A stretch of DNA of 64,000 nt, from the NCBI GenBank assembly GCA_023440965.1, contig JAEZRC010000007.1:577569-641568 (forward strand). The letters run 5' to 3'. This document shows positions 41,986 to 50,270 of the stretch, piece by piece (positions within the stretch are counted from its first letter, which is position 1; the number at the start of each line of letters is the position of its first letter). Under the pieces are notes generated by a model. That model was not told the origin of the DNA. It saw only the letters and a program-made list of their open reading frames with translations, and did no database searches. The DNA comes from Bacillota bacterium. Lineage in GTDB: Bacteria; Bacillota; Clostridia; Oscillospirales; Ruminococcaceae. The translations under genes were made by a program, and so were the position numbers.

Positions 41986-42510
41986 TTATTTTTTACTCTT
42001 TTTTATCTTCATCATCGCAAAGCCAATGTATGATAGTAAACCTCCAGATAAAATAAGTGCAAGAATATACTGCACTAAATCAGATGTTGTGCATTTTTTG
42101 AATGTTAATACCAGACATACCAATGTAATCAGGAAAGTTACTAAAAATAAAACAAAAGAAAATGAAACTGCTTTTACAAATCGTAAGTTTCTATCTTCAC
42201 GGGCTGTCTCGTCTGAAAATGATTCAGGACGTTCGTCTGTATATTCCATTCGCCACAAGTATGTACTTGCCATTTGTCCGCAAAGTTCCCACCCAAAATC
42301 CTTGTAGGTTTCAAAATAATCTTTCTTAACAAAAGGTTGAATATCAAGAACATAACGGTATTTCTTAGGCTCACTTTTATCAAATTTTAAATAGGTTGTG
42401 CTCCATTGAGTAAATTTTTTTGGATGATAACCTTTCTGCGCTAAGTCTTCAAGCCACTCTTCATACTCAGCTGGAACAGGATGAATAAATGACGACATTA
42501 ATTTTATCAT
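41986..42510 (-). CDS. DUF2812 domain membrane protein
   Basis: A 174-residue protein. The DUF2812 region (about 1-110) includes EYEEWLEDLAQKGYHPKKFTQWSTTYLKFDKSEPKKYRYVLD and DFGWELCGQMASTYLWRM. Two membrane segments follow (AVSFSFVLFLVTFLITLVCLVL and VQYILALILSGGLLSYIGFAMM) with a Lys-rich tail. It overlaps the PadR gene by 4 nt (ATGA). PadR-DUF2812 pairs are widespread in Firmicutes, and their target process is unknown. Confidence 0.88.
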   Translation of the reverse strand: MIKLMSSFIHPVPAEYEEWLEDLAQKGYHPKKFTQWSTTYLKFDKSEPKKYRYVLDIQPFVKKDYFETYKDFGWELCGQMASTYLWRMEYTDERPESFSDETAREDRNLRFVKAVSFSFVLFLVTFLITLVCLVLTFKKCTTSDLVQYILALILSGGLLSYIGFAMMKIKKSKK

Positions 42511-42824
42511 AAAAGTCCCTCCATATTCTTTGAAATTTCAGTAATTCTGTTTTTCTCCTCAAGTAAAATCTGCTTTCCCATTTCAGTCGCAATGTAAAGC
42601 TTTTTTCTGTCCTTTTCCTCGGTAGGTTTTATAAGTTCACCATTTTCAAGCTTAACAAGAGTCTGATAAATTGTTCCAGCACCTAATATAATTCTTCCAG
42701 CGGTAATTTCTTTAACATGTTGCATTATTCCATATCCGTGTCGTTCCTCAACAAGTGATATTAAAATATAAAGCATGGTTTCACTCATTGGCGTAAATTT
42801 TTTTCTTACTGTTTCGATATTCAT
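42507..42824 (-). CDS. PadR family transcriptional regulator (with DUF2812 partner)
   Basis: A 105-residue winged-helix repressor. SETMLYILISLVEERHGYGIMQHVKEITAGRIILGAGTIYQTLVKLENGELIK is the PadR domain, and KKLYIATEMGKQILLEE forms the wing and C-terminal helix. GGAGAGCGAC precedes ATG 42824. Two near-identical palindromes overlap its own promoter, so autorepression is predicted. It is translationally coupled to the DUF2812 gene. Confidence 0.9.
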   Translation of the reverse strand: MNIETVRKKFTPMSETMLYILISLVEERHGYGIMQHVKEITAGRIILGAGTIYQTLVKLENGELIKPTEEKDRKKLYIATEMGKQILLEEKNRITEISKNMEGLL

Positions 42825-42849
42825 GTCGCTCTCCTATATCATAATGTTA

Positions 42850-42900
42850 TATATCACTTTGTGATATAATTATTATATATCACGATGTGATGTATGTCAA
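42850..42900 (-). promoter_or_regulatory. padR promoter with two PadR operators
   Basis: Minus strand perfect TTGACA (42900-42895), a 17 bp spacer, and TATAAT (42877-42872). Palindromes TATATCAC-ttt-GTGATATA (42850-42868) and TATATCAC-gat-GTGATGTA (42876-42894) lie 26 bp apart. The second fills the promoter spacer; the first lies just downstream of the -10. Confidence 0.88.
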
Positions 42901-42949
42901 TAACTTTTTCAAAATAATTTTTAATTATAAATATATTTTAAAATAATAT

Positions 42950-42980
42950 AAAAAAGACAGTCACCTTAAAAGTGACTGTC
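42950..42980 (-). terminator. Terminator of the Cys/Arg-rich peptide gene
   Basis: GACAGTCAC / GTGACTGTC perfect 9 bp stem followed by TTTTTT on the minus strand, 35 bp after the peptide stop codon. Confidence 0.9.
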
Positions 42981-43014
42981 CACATTATTAATTAATATTC
43001 TTTAGATACATTTA

Positions 43015-43104
43015 TCAGCAGCATCTACTACAACAGCAAGAACGCCAGCTTCTACAACAACAGCAAGAACGGCAGCTTCTGCAGCAACGTCTACGACAGC
43101 ACAT
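43015..43104 (-). CDS. Cys/Arg-rich 29-residue peptide
   Basis: ATG 43104 follows AAAGGAGGGGTCTT, a near-perfect ribosome site at 6 nt. It encodes 29 residues: 14 Cys, 8 Arg, 5 Ser and one Trp, beginning MCCRRRCCRSC. A 9-codon unit (CRSCRSCCC then CRSWRSCCC) is repeated in tandem with only two base changes over 27 nt. It has its own promoter and terminator. I recognise no family. Possibilities are a metal-binding or spore-associated micropeptide, or a Cys-codon sensing leader. A second reading frame across the region (Val/Ala-rich, 47 codons) is open but lacks a ribosome site. Confidence 0.72.
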   Translation of the reverse strand: MCCRRRCCRSCRSCCCCRSWRSCCCSRCC

Positions 43105-43152
43105 AAGACCCCTCCTTTCATCAGGATATGTAATCTCAGTACCATCTTTTAC

Positions 43153-43182
43153 ATTATATGCCGTACTCATTTGCTTTGTGAA
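43153..43182 (-). promoter_or_regulatory. Promoter of the Cys/Arg-rich peptide gene
   Basis: Minus strand TTCACA (43182-43177), an 18 bp spacer, and TATAAT (43158-43153). The -10 context CATATAAT also resembles sporulation sigma-E/K -10 elements, so the sigma factor is uncertain. Confidence 0.6.
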
Positions 43183-43221
43183 ATTGAAAAATTATATTCT
43201 AATTGTTAATTTAAACCTAAA

Positions 43222-43255
43222 AAGATCCGCCTTCGGAATAATTCGAAAGCGGTCT
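43222..43255 (-). terminator. gpmI terminator
   Basis: AGACCGC-TTTCG / CGAAG-GCGGATCT imperfect stem with TTTTTA on the minus strand. Confidence 0.78.
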
Positions 43256-43301
43256 AATTGCATTATTTTAAATTAATTATTAGATATTGACTAAGTACAA
43301 T

Positions 43302-44822
43302 TTATTTAACAAGTGACTTTCCTGTCATTTCTTCTGGCTGAGGTAAGCCTAAAATCTCAAGCATTGTTGGTGCTAAATCAGCAAGAACTCCATCATCATT
43401 AAGTCCCTTATCCTGCATACCAACCAATATAAGTGGTACTTTGTTTGTTGTGTGTGCCGTGAATGGTGAACCATCAGCTTCATACATCTGGTCAGCATTT
43501 CCATGGTCAGCAGTAATAAGGGCTACGCCACCTTTTGCTAAAAGTGCATCAACTGTCTTAGTAACGCACTTGTCAACAGCTTCAACTGCTGCTACAGCAG
43601 CATCAAAAATGCCTGTATGTCCAACCATATCACAGTTTGCAAAGTTAAGAATGATTACATCATACTTATCTGAATTAATTCTGTTCACTACTTCATCAGC
43701 AACCTCATAAGCACTCATTTCAGGCTGGAGGTCATAAGTTGCTACCTTTGGTGAAGAAATTAGTGCTCTGTCTTCATTCTTGAATGGAGCTTCAACACCA
43801 CCATTGAAGAAGAATGTTACGTGAGCATACTTTTCAGTTTCAGCTATTCTGAGTTGTGAAAGTCCTTTTTCTGCGATATACTCACCAAAAGTATTATTTA
43901 GTGATTGTGGCTTGAATGCAACACTTACATTTGGCATTGTTGCATCATACTGTGTGAAGCAAACAAAGAATAATGGGACTCTTCCGTTCTTTCTATCAAA
44001 GCCTTTAAAATCATCATCAACAAATGTTCTTGTGATTTCTCTTGCTCGGTCAGGGCGGAAGTTAAAGAAAATAACGCTGTCATTTGCTGATATCTTACCA
44101 TTCTTTGAGCATACAGCAGGTACAACAAATTCATCTGTAACATTATCAGTATATGAAGCTGTCATAATATCAGCAGGGTTTTCAAAATAATCACCCTCGC
44201 CTAAAACCATTGCATTATATGCTTTTTCGACTCTATCCCAACGGTTATCTCTATCCATTGCATAGTATCTGCCCGAGATTGTTGCAATTTCACCAACACC
44301 GATTTCTTTCATTTTAGCCATTAAAGCCTCAACAAAATCCTTACCGCTTGAAGGTGGAACGTCACGACCGTCCATAAAGCAATGTACATAAACTTTTGTA
44401 AGTCCAGCTTTCTTAGCAAGTTCAAGAATACCGAAAAGGTGAGTTATGTGGCTGTGAACTCCACCGTCAGAGAGAAGTCCCATAACGTGAAGAGCTGAAT
44501 CATTCTTTTTGCAGTTTTCTATTGCTGCATTAAGAGTTTCATTATTAAAGAAATCACCGTCATTGATTGACTTTGTAATTCTTGTAAGCTCCTGATAAAC
44601 AATTCTGCCAGCACCGATGTTTGTATGACCAACTTCACTGTTTCCCATTTGACCGTCAGGGAGTCCAACATCCATACCACTTGCACCAACCAATGTGTGA
44701 GGGCAAGTTGCAAAAAGCTTGTCGAGGTATGGTGTGTTTGCTGCAGCTATCGCATTTCCGTAAGTTTCAGGATTGTTGCCATAGCCGTCTAGTATAATAA
44801 AAGCTAAAGGTTTTTTACTCAT
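43302..44822 (-). CDS. gpmI: 2,3-bisphosphoglycerate-independent phosphoglycerate mutase
   Basis: A 506-residue Mn-dependent alkaline-phosphatase-superfamily enzyme that converts 3-phosphoglycerate to 2-phosphoglycerate. The phosphorylated nucleophile is S62 in DGQMGNSEVGHTNIGAGR. Metal ligands appear in FIILDGYG, CDMVGHTG and ITADHGNADQM. It starts 10 nt after pyrE's stop in the glycolytic unit pgk-tpiA-pyrE-gpmI. Confidence 0.97.
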   Translation of the reverse strand: MSKKPLAFIILDGYGNNPETYGNAIAAANTPYLDKLFATCPHTLVGASGMDVGLPDGQMGNSEVGHTNIGAGRIVYQELTRITKSINDGDFFNNETLNAAIENCKKNDSALHVMGLLSDGGVHSHITHLFGILELAKKAGLTKVYVHCFMDGRDVPPSSGKDFVEALMAKMKEIGVGEIATISGRYYAMDRDNRWDRVEKAYNAMVLGEGDYFENPADIMTASYTDNVTDEFVVPAVCSKNGKISANDSVIFFNFRPDRAREITRTFVDDDFKGFDRKNGRVPLFFVCFTQYDATMPNVSVAFKPQSLNNTFGEYIAEKGLSQLRIAETEKYAHVTFFFNGGVEAPFKNEDRALISSPKVATYDLQPEMSAYEVADEVVNRINSDKYDVIILNFANCDMVGHTGIFDAAVAAVEAVDKCVTKTVDALLAKGGVALITADHGNADQMYEADGSPFTAHTTNKVPLILVGMQDKGLNDDGVLADLAPTMLEILGLPQPEEMTGKSLVK

Positions 44823-44832
44823 AAATTGCTCC

Positions 44833-45363
44833 TTATTCGTTAACCTGTGCTTTGATATATTCCATAGTGAATGCAGGAATAAGCTTCAGGTCGTGTTCAC
44901 CGAGAATTTCGTGTGCTTTTTCATTCCTGAGAATTACGCAGATAACAGTATCAACAATTGCTCCTCTTGCACGAAGTTCACGAACCCCATCAATAATTGC
45001 TCCACCTGTTGTTACAACATCTTCAATAATGCACACTTTCTTTCCCATAACGTCAGCACCTTCAGCAAGCTTGCAGGTTCCGTATTCCTTTGCTTTTTTT
45101 CTTACAAAAGCAGCAGGCATACCGTTTTCGAAAGAAATAGCTGTTACAACTGGAATACCGCCCATTTCAAGACCAGCAATAACATCGCTGTCCTTTGGGA
45201 CAAGTGGTGCCATTTCCTTTGCGATTTCCTTTAAAACAACTGGATTTGCTTCAAAAAGATATTTATCGAAATATTCATTTGAAATCTGTCCAGAACGGAG
45301 CTTGAATTCACCTGTTATGTGAGCAAGCTCATATATTTTCTTTGCAATTTCACTTTTAGTCAT
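44833..45363 (-). CDS. pyrE: Orotate phosphoribosyltransferase
   Basis: A 176-residue enzyme that adds PRPP to orotate to give OMP in pyrimidine synthesis. The PRPP loop is KKVCIIEDVVTTGGAIIDGV, and GLEMGGIPVVTAISFENGMPAAFVRKKAKEYGTCKLAEGA carries the conserved Lys and flexible hood loop. It is shorter than many PyrE (about 210) but matches the compact Gram-positive form. It is embedded between two glycolytic genes rather than in a pyr operon, and no PyrR leader is visible. Confidence 0.88.
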   Translation of the reverse strand: MTKSEIAKKIYELAHITGEFKLRSGQISNEYFDKYLFEANPVVLKEIAKEMAPLVPKDSDVIAGLEMGGIPVVTAISFENGMPAAFVRKKAKEYGTCKLAEGADVMGKKVCIIEDVVTTGGAIIDGVRELRARGAIVDTVICVILRNEKAHEILGEHDLKLIPAFTMEYIKAQVNE

Positions 45364-45386
45364 TTTAATGCTCCTTTAATATGTTA

Positions 45387-46157
45387 TTAACCGTTTGATG
45401 CAGCGTCAAGAAGAACAGCAAAATCTTCAGCCTTAAGTGAAGCACCACCGATAAGTCCACCGTCAATGTTTTCTTTAGCAACAAGTCCAGCAGCATTCTT
45501 TGGATTCATCGATCCACCGTATTGAATTGTAACAGCATCTGCTGTTGTCTTATCATAAATTTTTGCAAGTGTTTCACGAATGAAAGCACAAACTTCTTCA
45601 GCCTGTTCATCTGAAGCTGTCTTGCCTGTTCCTATTGCCCATACTGGCTCGTAAGCAATAACAATTTTCTTTAAATCTTCAGCTGTAATATCAAAAAGGT
45701 CAAGTTTAATCTGACGAGCGATAACTTCTTCTGTGATGTTACATTCTCTTTCCCAAAGTAGCTCACCGACACATACGATTGGCTTTAAGCCAGCAGCAAG
45801 TGCAGCTTTTGTTCTCTTGTTTACTGTTTCATCAGTTTCACCGAAGTACTGTCTTCTTTCACTATGTCCGAGAACAACGTATTCAACGCCGAGTTCTGTA
45901 AGCATTTCTGCTGAAATTTCACCTGTGAAAGCACCGCTCTTTTCAAAGTGACAGTTCTGTGCGCCGACCTTGATGTTTGTGCCCTTTGTGAGTTCAACAG
46001 CTGTTTCAAGATTTGTGAAAGGTACACATATAACAACGCCACAAGTTGCTTTTTCAGCATAAGGCTTCAAAGCTTCGATAAGAGCCTTTGCCTCAGGACG
46101 TGTTTTGTTCATTTTCCAGTTTCCGGCTATAATAGCTTTTCTTAATTCTTTTTTCAT
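45387..46157 (-). CDS. tpiA: Triosephosphate isomerase
   Basis: A 256-residue TIM-barrel glycolytic enzyme. It has GNWKMNKT (catalytic Lys), VVLGHSERRQYFGETDE (catalytic His), IAYEPVWAIGTGKTASDEQAEEV (catalytic Glu and loop 6), and IQYGGSMNPKNA plus GLIGGASL at the phosphate site. AAGGAG precedes ATG 46157. It lies behind a hairpin after pgk, so it depends on partial read-through or a weak own promoter. Confidence 0.97.
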   Translation of the reverse strand: MKKELRKAIIAGNWKMNKTRPEAKALIEALKPYAEKATCGVVICVPFTNLETAVELTKGTNIKVGAQNCHFEKSGAFTGEISAEMLTELGVEYVVLGHSERRQYFGETDETVNKRTKAALAAGLKPIVCVGELLWERECNITEEVIARQIKLDLFDITAEDLKKIVIAYEPVWAIGTGKTASDEQAEEVCAFIRETLAKIYDKTTADAVTIQYGGSMNPKNAAGLVAKENIDGGLIGGASLKAEDFAVLLDAASNG

Positions 46158-46195
46158 TTTAAAAAATCTCCTTAAAAATGTAATATTAAATATCC

Positions 46196-46226
46196 TTAAA
46201 AAAGGCAGGCAAAATGCCTGCCTTAA
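46196..46226 (-). terminator. Hairpin between pgk and tpiA
   Basis: AAGGCAGGC / GCCTGCCTT perfect stem with TTTTTTAAGG on the minus strand. A strong terminator inside an apparent operon is likely to set relative expression. Confidence 0.82.
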
Positions 46227-46232
46227 AGTTTA

Positions 46233-47447
46233 TTACTTGTCAGCAATAACAGCAATACCTGGGAGAACTTTACCCTCAAGGTATTCAAGTGAAGCTCCGC
46301 CACCTGTTGAGATGTGTGACATCTTGTCAGCAAAGCCAAGCTGGATTACTGCTGCTGCTGAATCACCACCACCAATGATTGTTGTAGCATCAGTTTCAGC
46401 AAGAGCCTTAGCAACAGCTATTGTTCCTTTTGCAAGGATTGGATTTTCAAATACGCCCATTGGTCCGTTCCAAACAACAGTCTTTGATGATTTAACAGCT
46501 TCAGTAAACAATTCCTGTGTTTTTGTTCCGATATCAAGTCCCATCATATCAGCTGGAATCTTATCAGCATCAACTACTGTTACATCGATAGGAGCATCAA
46601 TTGGATCAGGGAATGATTTTGTGATTGTTGTATCAACTGGGAGAAGGAGTTTTTTGCCGAGTTTTTCAGCCTTAGCAAGCATTTCCTTACAGTAATCAAC
46701 CTTTTCAAGATCAACGAGTGAAGTACCAACTTCATATCCCTTTGCAGCAAGGAATGTATAAGCCATCCCGCCACCGATAATCAATGTATCACATTTATCA
46801 AGAAGATTTGAAATAACATTAAGCTTATCAGCAACCTTAGCACCACCAAGGATAGCAACGAAAGGTCTTTCAGGAACTTCAACTGCATTACCGAGGTAGT
46901 TGATTTCCTTCTGCATTAAGTAGCCAACTGCTGTTTCTTTAATATAATCAGTTACACCAGCTGTTGAAGCGTGAGCTCTGTGAGCTGAACCAAAAGCATC
47001 CATTACGAAAACGTCAGCAAGTGAAGCGAGTTCCTTTGAGAAATCTGCTCCGTTTTTTGTTTCTTCTGCACCACGGAAACGTGTATTCTGGAGAAGAACA
47101 ACATCGCCATCTTTCATTGCTGCTACTGCTGCTTTAGCATTTTCTCCGACAACTGTGTCGTCGTTTGCAAAAACAACTTCTTTACCAAGAAGCTCTGAAA
47201 GTCTTTTTGCTACTGGAGCAAGTGAGAATTTGTCTTCTGGGCCGTTCTTTGGCTTGCCAAGGTGTGAACAAAGAATAAGCTTGCCACCATCTGCAATCAA
47301 TTTCTTGATTGTTGGGAGAGCTGCTGTAATTCTGTTGTCGTTTGTGATAACGCCATCTTTAAGTGGAACATTAAAATCGCAACGAACAAGAACCTTCTTT
47401 CCTTTTACGTTGATATCATCTACTGAAACCTTATTAAGTCCTGCCAT
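46233..47447 (-). CDS. pgk: Phosphoglycerate kinase
   Basis: A 404-residue glycolytic enzyme that makes ATP from 1,3-bisphosphoglycerate. RCDFNVPLKDGVITNDNRI, CSHLGKPKNGPEDKFSL and RPFVAILGGAKVADK are present. GPMGVFENP and the nucleotide loop GGGDSAAAVIQLG near the C-terminus complete it. Start ATG 47447 has AAAGGA 9 nt upstream; an ATG six codons earlier overlaps that site. Gap (GAPDH), the usual first gene, is not here. Confidence 0.97.
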   Translation of the reverse strand: MAGLNKVSVDDINVKGKKVLVRCDFNVPLKDGVITNDNRITAALPTIKKLIADGGKLILCSHLGKPKNGPEDKFSLAPVAKRLSELLGKEVVFANDDTVVGENAKAAVAAMKDGDVVLLQNTRFRGAEETKNGADFSKELASLADVFVMDAFGSAHRAHASTAGVTDYIKETAVGYLMQKEINYLGNAVEVPERPFVAILGGAKVADKLNVISNLLDKCDTLIIGGGMAYTFLAAKGYEVGTSLVDLEKVDYCKEMLAKAEKLGKKLLLPVDTTITKSFPDPIDAPIDVTVVDADKIPADMMGLDIGTKTQELFTEAVKSSKTVVWNGPMGVFENPILAKGTIAVAKALAETDATTIIGGGDSAAAVIQLGFADKMSHISTGGGASLEYLEGKVLPGIAVIADK

Positions 47448-47511
47448 ATACTGACATCCTTTCATAATTAAAATACTTTGTCAAGTTGTTAAAAAATAAA
47501 CAACCTATATT

Positions 47512-47540
47512 ATTTTAAACTATAATAACAATTAAATCAA
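47512..47540 (-). promoter_or_regulatory. pgk promoter
   Basis: Minus strand TTGATT (47540-47535), a 17 bp spacer, and TAAAAT (47517-47512). Confidence 0.65.
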
Positions 47541-47604
47541 TATCCAATTACTAAAAAATACTAAAATTTTATTATTATATTTTGTTTATTTCCTAATAAA
47601 ACTA

Positions 47605-48483
47605 TTACTGCTTGTTTTTATTTGCCTTTATTGTGATACCTGCTACTTCCGCTCCTGCATTATTTGCAACAGCTGCACCTATTTGAATTGTCATTTCAGC
47701 TGGATAGCCGACTTTCTTAATCATTTCCTTTTCAAGCTCAATAGCATGGTCATCAACATTGCCCTTGATGATAATATATGGAGTTTGAGGAATCATATTC
47801 TTTATGGCAGTAGAAGCAATTCTTGGAATAATATTCTTATTTCCTCTTATTTTTTCAAGAACGTGCGACTTACCGTCAACCATCTGAATAAGCGGGCGGA
47901 GACCTAAAAGCTCGCCCATGAAAGCTGCTGCACAGCTAACTCTGCCTGAGCGCTTAACCTGTTCAAGCGAATATGGTGCAAAATAAATTTCAACACAAGA
48001 GAACCAGTCTTTCAGGTATGATATAATTTCTTCTGAAGAACAGCCTCTTCTTGCTTTTTTCGCAGCTTCAACTACAACATAACCATAACCCGCAGTATAG
48101 GATAATGAGTCAACAATGTGGATTTTAAAGCAGCTTTTTGCTTCTGGATTTTCTTCAAAAAAGGTATCCCTTGCGAGTACAGCCGAATTGTATGTATTTG
48201 ATCCGGAAGATGATATGGTAACATTGATAATTTCCTTATAACCTTCATTATATATTTTCTTATATTCATCAAGAAATCTGAAAGATGTAATCTGAGAAGT
48301 AACAGGAGCTTCAATTGATGTAGACAAAGCCTTATAAAACTGTTCATTTGATAAAGTTTCACGCTCAATATAGTCTTTACCATCAATAATAATAGGAAAA
48401 CACATTATATCAATGTTATACTCTTTTTCAAGATCAGCAGAAATATCACAGGCTGAGTCTGTCATAATTTTTATCCTTTGCAT
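47605..48483 (-). CDS. DegV family fatty-acid-binding protein
   Basis: A 292-residue two-domain lipid-binding protein. Typical blocks are KIMTDSACDISADLEKEYNI, TSQITSFRFLDEYKKI, NVTISSSGSNTYNSAVLA and AYGYVVVEAAKKARRG, then RSGRVSCAAAFMGELLGLRPLIQM. Family members deliver fatty acids to the FakA kinase in some Gram-positives; the partner is not in the window. ATG 48483 has GGAGG 5 nt upstream. It follows trmL by 2 nt, so the two are co-expressed. Confidence 0.9.
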   Translation of the reverse strand: MQRIKIMTDSACDISADLEKEYNIDIMCFPIIIDGKDYIERETLSNEQFYKALSTSIEAPVTSQITSFRFLDEYKKIYNEGYKEIINVTISSSGSNTYNSAVLARDTFFEENPEAKSCFKIHIVDSLSYTAGYGYVVVEAAKKARRGCSSEEIISYLKDWFSCVEIYFAPYSLEQVKRSGRVSCAAAFMGELLGLRPLIQMVDGKSHVLEKIRGNKNIIPRIASTAIKNMIPQTPYIIIKGNVDDHAIELEKEMIKKVGYPAEMTIQIGAAVANNAGAEVAGITIKANKNKQ

Positions 48484-48485
48484 AA

Positions 48486-48983
48486 TTACCTCCAAGTATA
48501 TTTCGTTAAAAAGCCTTGAGTATTAAGTTCGGGAAAATTCCACTGTCTTAAAATCTCATATGTTGCAATAGCGACAGAATTTGATAAATTTAAACTTCGA
48601 AGTTCTGGTTTCATGGGAATACGCACACAGGTTCCCTGATTATTATATAACAATTCTTCAGGAAGTCCTTTATCTTCTCTTCCAAAAACAATATAGGAAT
48701 TATCAGGATAATCAACTTCAGAATATATATTCTGCCCTTTTGTTGAGAAATAATAAAAAGTACCTTTATTTTTATTAAAAAAATCTTCAAGATTTTCATA
48801 TACTGTTACATCAAGCTTGTCCCAATAATCAAGCCCTGCTCTTTTAAGTGACTTGTCGGAAATATCAAAGCCAAGAGGTTTAACAAGATGCAGTCTTGCA
48901 CCTGTAACTGCACAGGTTCTTGAAATATTTCCTGTATTCTGCGGAATCTGTGGCTCGACAAGAACAATATTAAGATTATACAT
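48486..48983 (-). CDS. trmL: tRNA (cytidine(34)-2'-O)-methyltransferase TrmL
   Basis: A 165-residue SPOUT methyltransferase that modifies the wobble base of tRNA-Leu. NIVLVEPQIPQNTGNISRTCAVTGARLHLVKPLGF is the family N-terminus. The SAM knot is formed by VFGREDKGLPEELL and IPMKPELRSLNLSNSVAIATYE. I place the start at ATG 48983 with AGGTG 5-6 nt upstream. The best promoter ends immediately before this site, so the transcript may have almost no leader. Confidence 0.92.
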   Translation of the reverse strand: MYNLNIVLVEPQIPQNTGNISRTCAVTGARLHLVKPLGFDISDKSLKRAGLDYWDKLDVTVYENLEDFFNKNKGTFYYFSTKGQNIYSEVDYPDNSYIVFGREDKGLPEELLYNNQGTCVRIPMKPELRSLNLSNSVAIATYEILRQWNFPELNTQGFLTKYTWR

Positions 48984-48993
48984 TATTTCACCT

Positions 48994-49022
48994 ATTATAT
49001 CATAAAATACTATTTGTATCAA
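48994..49022 (-). promoter_or_regulatory. trmL promoter, nearly leaderless
   Basis: Minus strand TTGATA (49022-49017), a 17 bp spacer, and TATAAT (48999-48994). Only 10 bp separate the -10 from ATG 48983. Confidence 0.7.
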
Positions 49023-49055
49023 TGCTTAAAAGAATGACACAAATAACCAAATGTC

Positions 49056-49916
49056 TTATAAAGTTTCGTAATCCCTGAAAGTTTGATTCTGTGCCAGCCA
49101 ACCTAAACAGGATTCAATCATAATCCCGTTTCGTGGCTGAGTTGAATAACTAAAAGTAGTTTTTATTGCAAGCTCAGCAAAACTTGTTGCTCTGTTCATT
49201 GCAATAGGTAGACTATCGCCTTTTAGCAAACCACCAACAAGAACACTTGAAAAAATATCACCTGATCCAGGATAGCTTACCGGAACATAATCACAAGAAA
49301 TCTTCCAGAAGGAATTATTATTCTTATCGTAGCCAATGTTAGCATTCTCACCATTAGCAAGAGTAATACTCGTCATTACGATAATGTGAGGTCCTTTTTC
49401 AGATAATCTTACAAGCCAGCTTTTTACTTGTGAAGAAGTCATTGGTGCCATTGGATATTTTTCTCCAAGAAGAATGGAAGCTTCAGTAAGATTTGGTGTT
49501 ATAACATCGGCAATACCAACAAGTTCAATCATTCTGCTGCAAAGCTCTGGTGTGCAGGTTCTATATGATTTACCATGATCGCCCATTACAGGGTCAACAA
49601 CCTTTAGTGAATCAGGGTAGTTTTTGAAAAATTCAAGGCAATGATCGATCTGGCCAGTTGAAGCAAGAAACCCGCTGTATATACAATCAAAGCCTTCGCC
49701 AAGATGTTTATAATGATCAAGAGCAGGAACTATATAATCAGTAAGATCTCTTAAAACAACATCGCCGAAGCCGCCTGTATGTGATGATAATATAGCAGTC
49801 GGGACTGGACAGCATTGAACTCCCATTACAGAAAGAATAGGCAGAATTACTGTAAGTGAGCATCTTCCTATACCTGAAAGATCATGAATTGCTGCAACCT
49901 TTTTATTTGGATTCAA
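49056..49916 (-). CDS. Pyridoxal/pyridoxamine kinase, copy 2
   Basis: A 286-residue ribokinase-fold paralogue of the gene at 30423-31259. The opening KVAAIHDLSGIGRCSLTVILPILSVMGVQCCPVPTAIL is nearly identical in pattern, with YSGFLAS, DPVMGDHGKSY, TPNLTEASILLGE and PGSGDIFSSVLVGG. It is monocistronic. The duplication may separate specificity (pyridoxal, pyridoxamine or a thiamine precursor); sequence alone does not decide. Confidence 0.88.
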   Translation of the reverse strand: MNPNKKVAAIHDLSGIGRCSLTVILPILSVMGVQCCPVPTAILSSHTGGFGDVVLRDLTDYIVPALDHYKHLGEGFDCIYSGFLASTGQIDHCLEFFKNYPDSLKVVDPVMGDHGKSYRTCTPELCSRMIELVGIADVITPNLTEASILLGEKYPMAPMTSSQVKSWLVRLSEKGPHIIVMTSITLANGENANIGYDKNNNSFWKISCDYVPVSYPGSGDIFSSVLVGGLLKGDSLPIAMNRATSFAELAIKTTFSYSTQPRNGIMIESCLGWLAQNQTFRDYETL

Positions 49917-50085
49917 AATAATCCCCCGCTATTTTACAAAATTTTTAAAGTTAAAAATATTATATCATAAAAAGCCATTCATCTCAATAAATTTTTAGCT
50001 TTTTTTGTTTTTAATGGGAATTTGTTTTAAGGATAATATTTTTTATAAATCAAATACTAATAAAAATAATCAAGGAGGATAGATT

Positions 50086-50259
50086 ATGAGTATGGGTCCA
50101 TTTATAAAAGGAATGACACTAGGAGTTACTGTTGGTGCAGTAACATACGCAATGACAAGCACATCTCCAAGGCAGAAAAGAAAAGTCAGAAGAACAGCAA
50201 CAAAAGCTATGAAGACAGTTGGCCATGTTTTGAATAATGTTTCATATATGATGAAGTAG
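50086..50259 (+). CDS. Small basic protein of unknown function (57 aa)
   Basis: ATG 50086 lies 6 nt after AAGGAGG. The product has a Gly/Thr-rich hydrophobic stretch (FIKGMTLGVTVGAVTYAM, about 6-23) that could be a short membrane segment, then a basic half (SPRQKRKVRRTATKAMKTVG) with no acidic residue. The layout resembles YtxH/YvlB-type small envelope proteins, but I do not recognise it. It is followed at once by a strong bidirectional terminator and lies convergent to the PspC/DUF4097 envelope operon. Confidence 0.78.
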   Translation: MSMGPFIKGMTLGVTVGAVTYAMTSTSPRQKRKVRRTATKAMKTVGHVLNNVSYMMK

Positions 50260-50270
50260 AATGAAACATA

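Noticed and set aside
42963..43130. Alternative Val/Ala-rich 47-codon frame across the Cys/Arg-rich peptide gene
   Set aside because: Its sequence is the mechanical shift of the Cys/Arg repeats, and the strong ribosome site lies inside it, pointing to the other frame.
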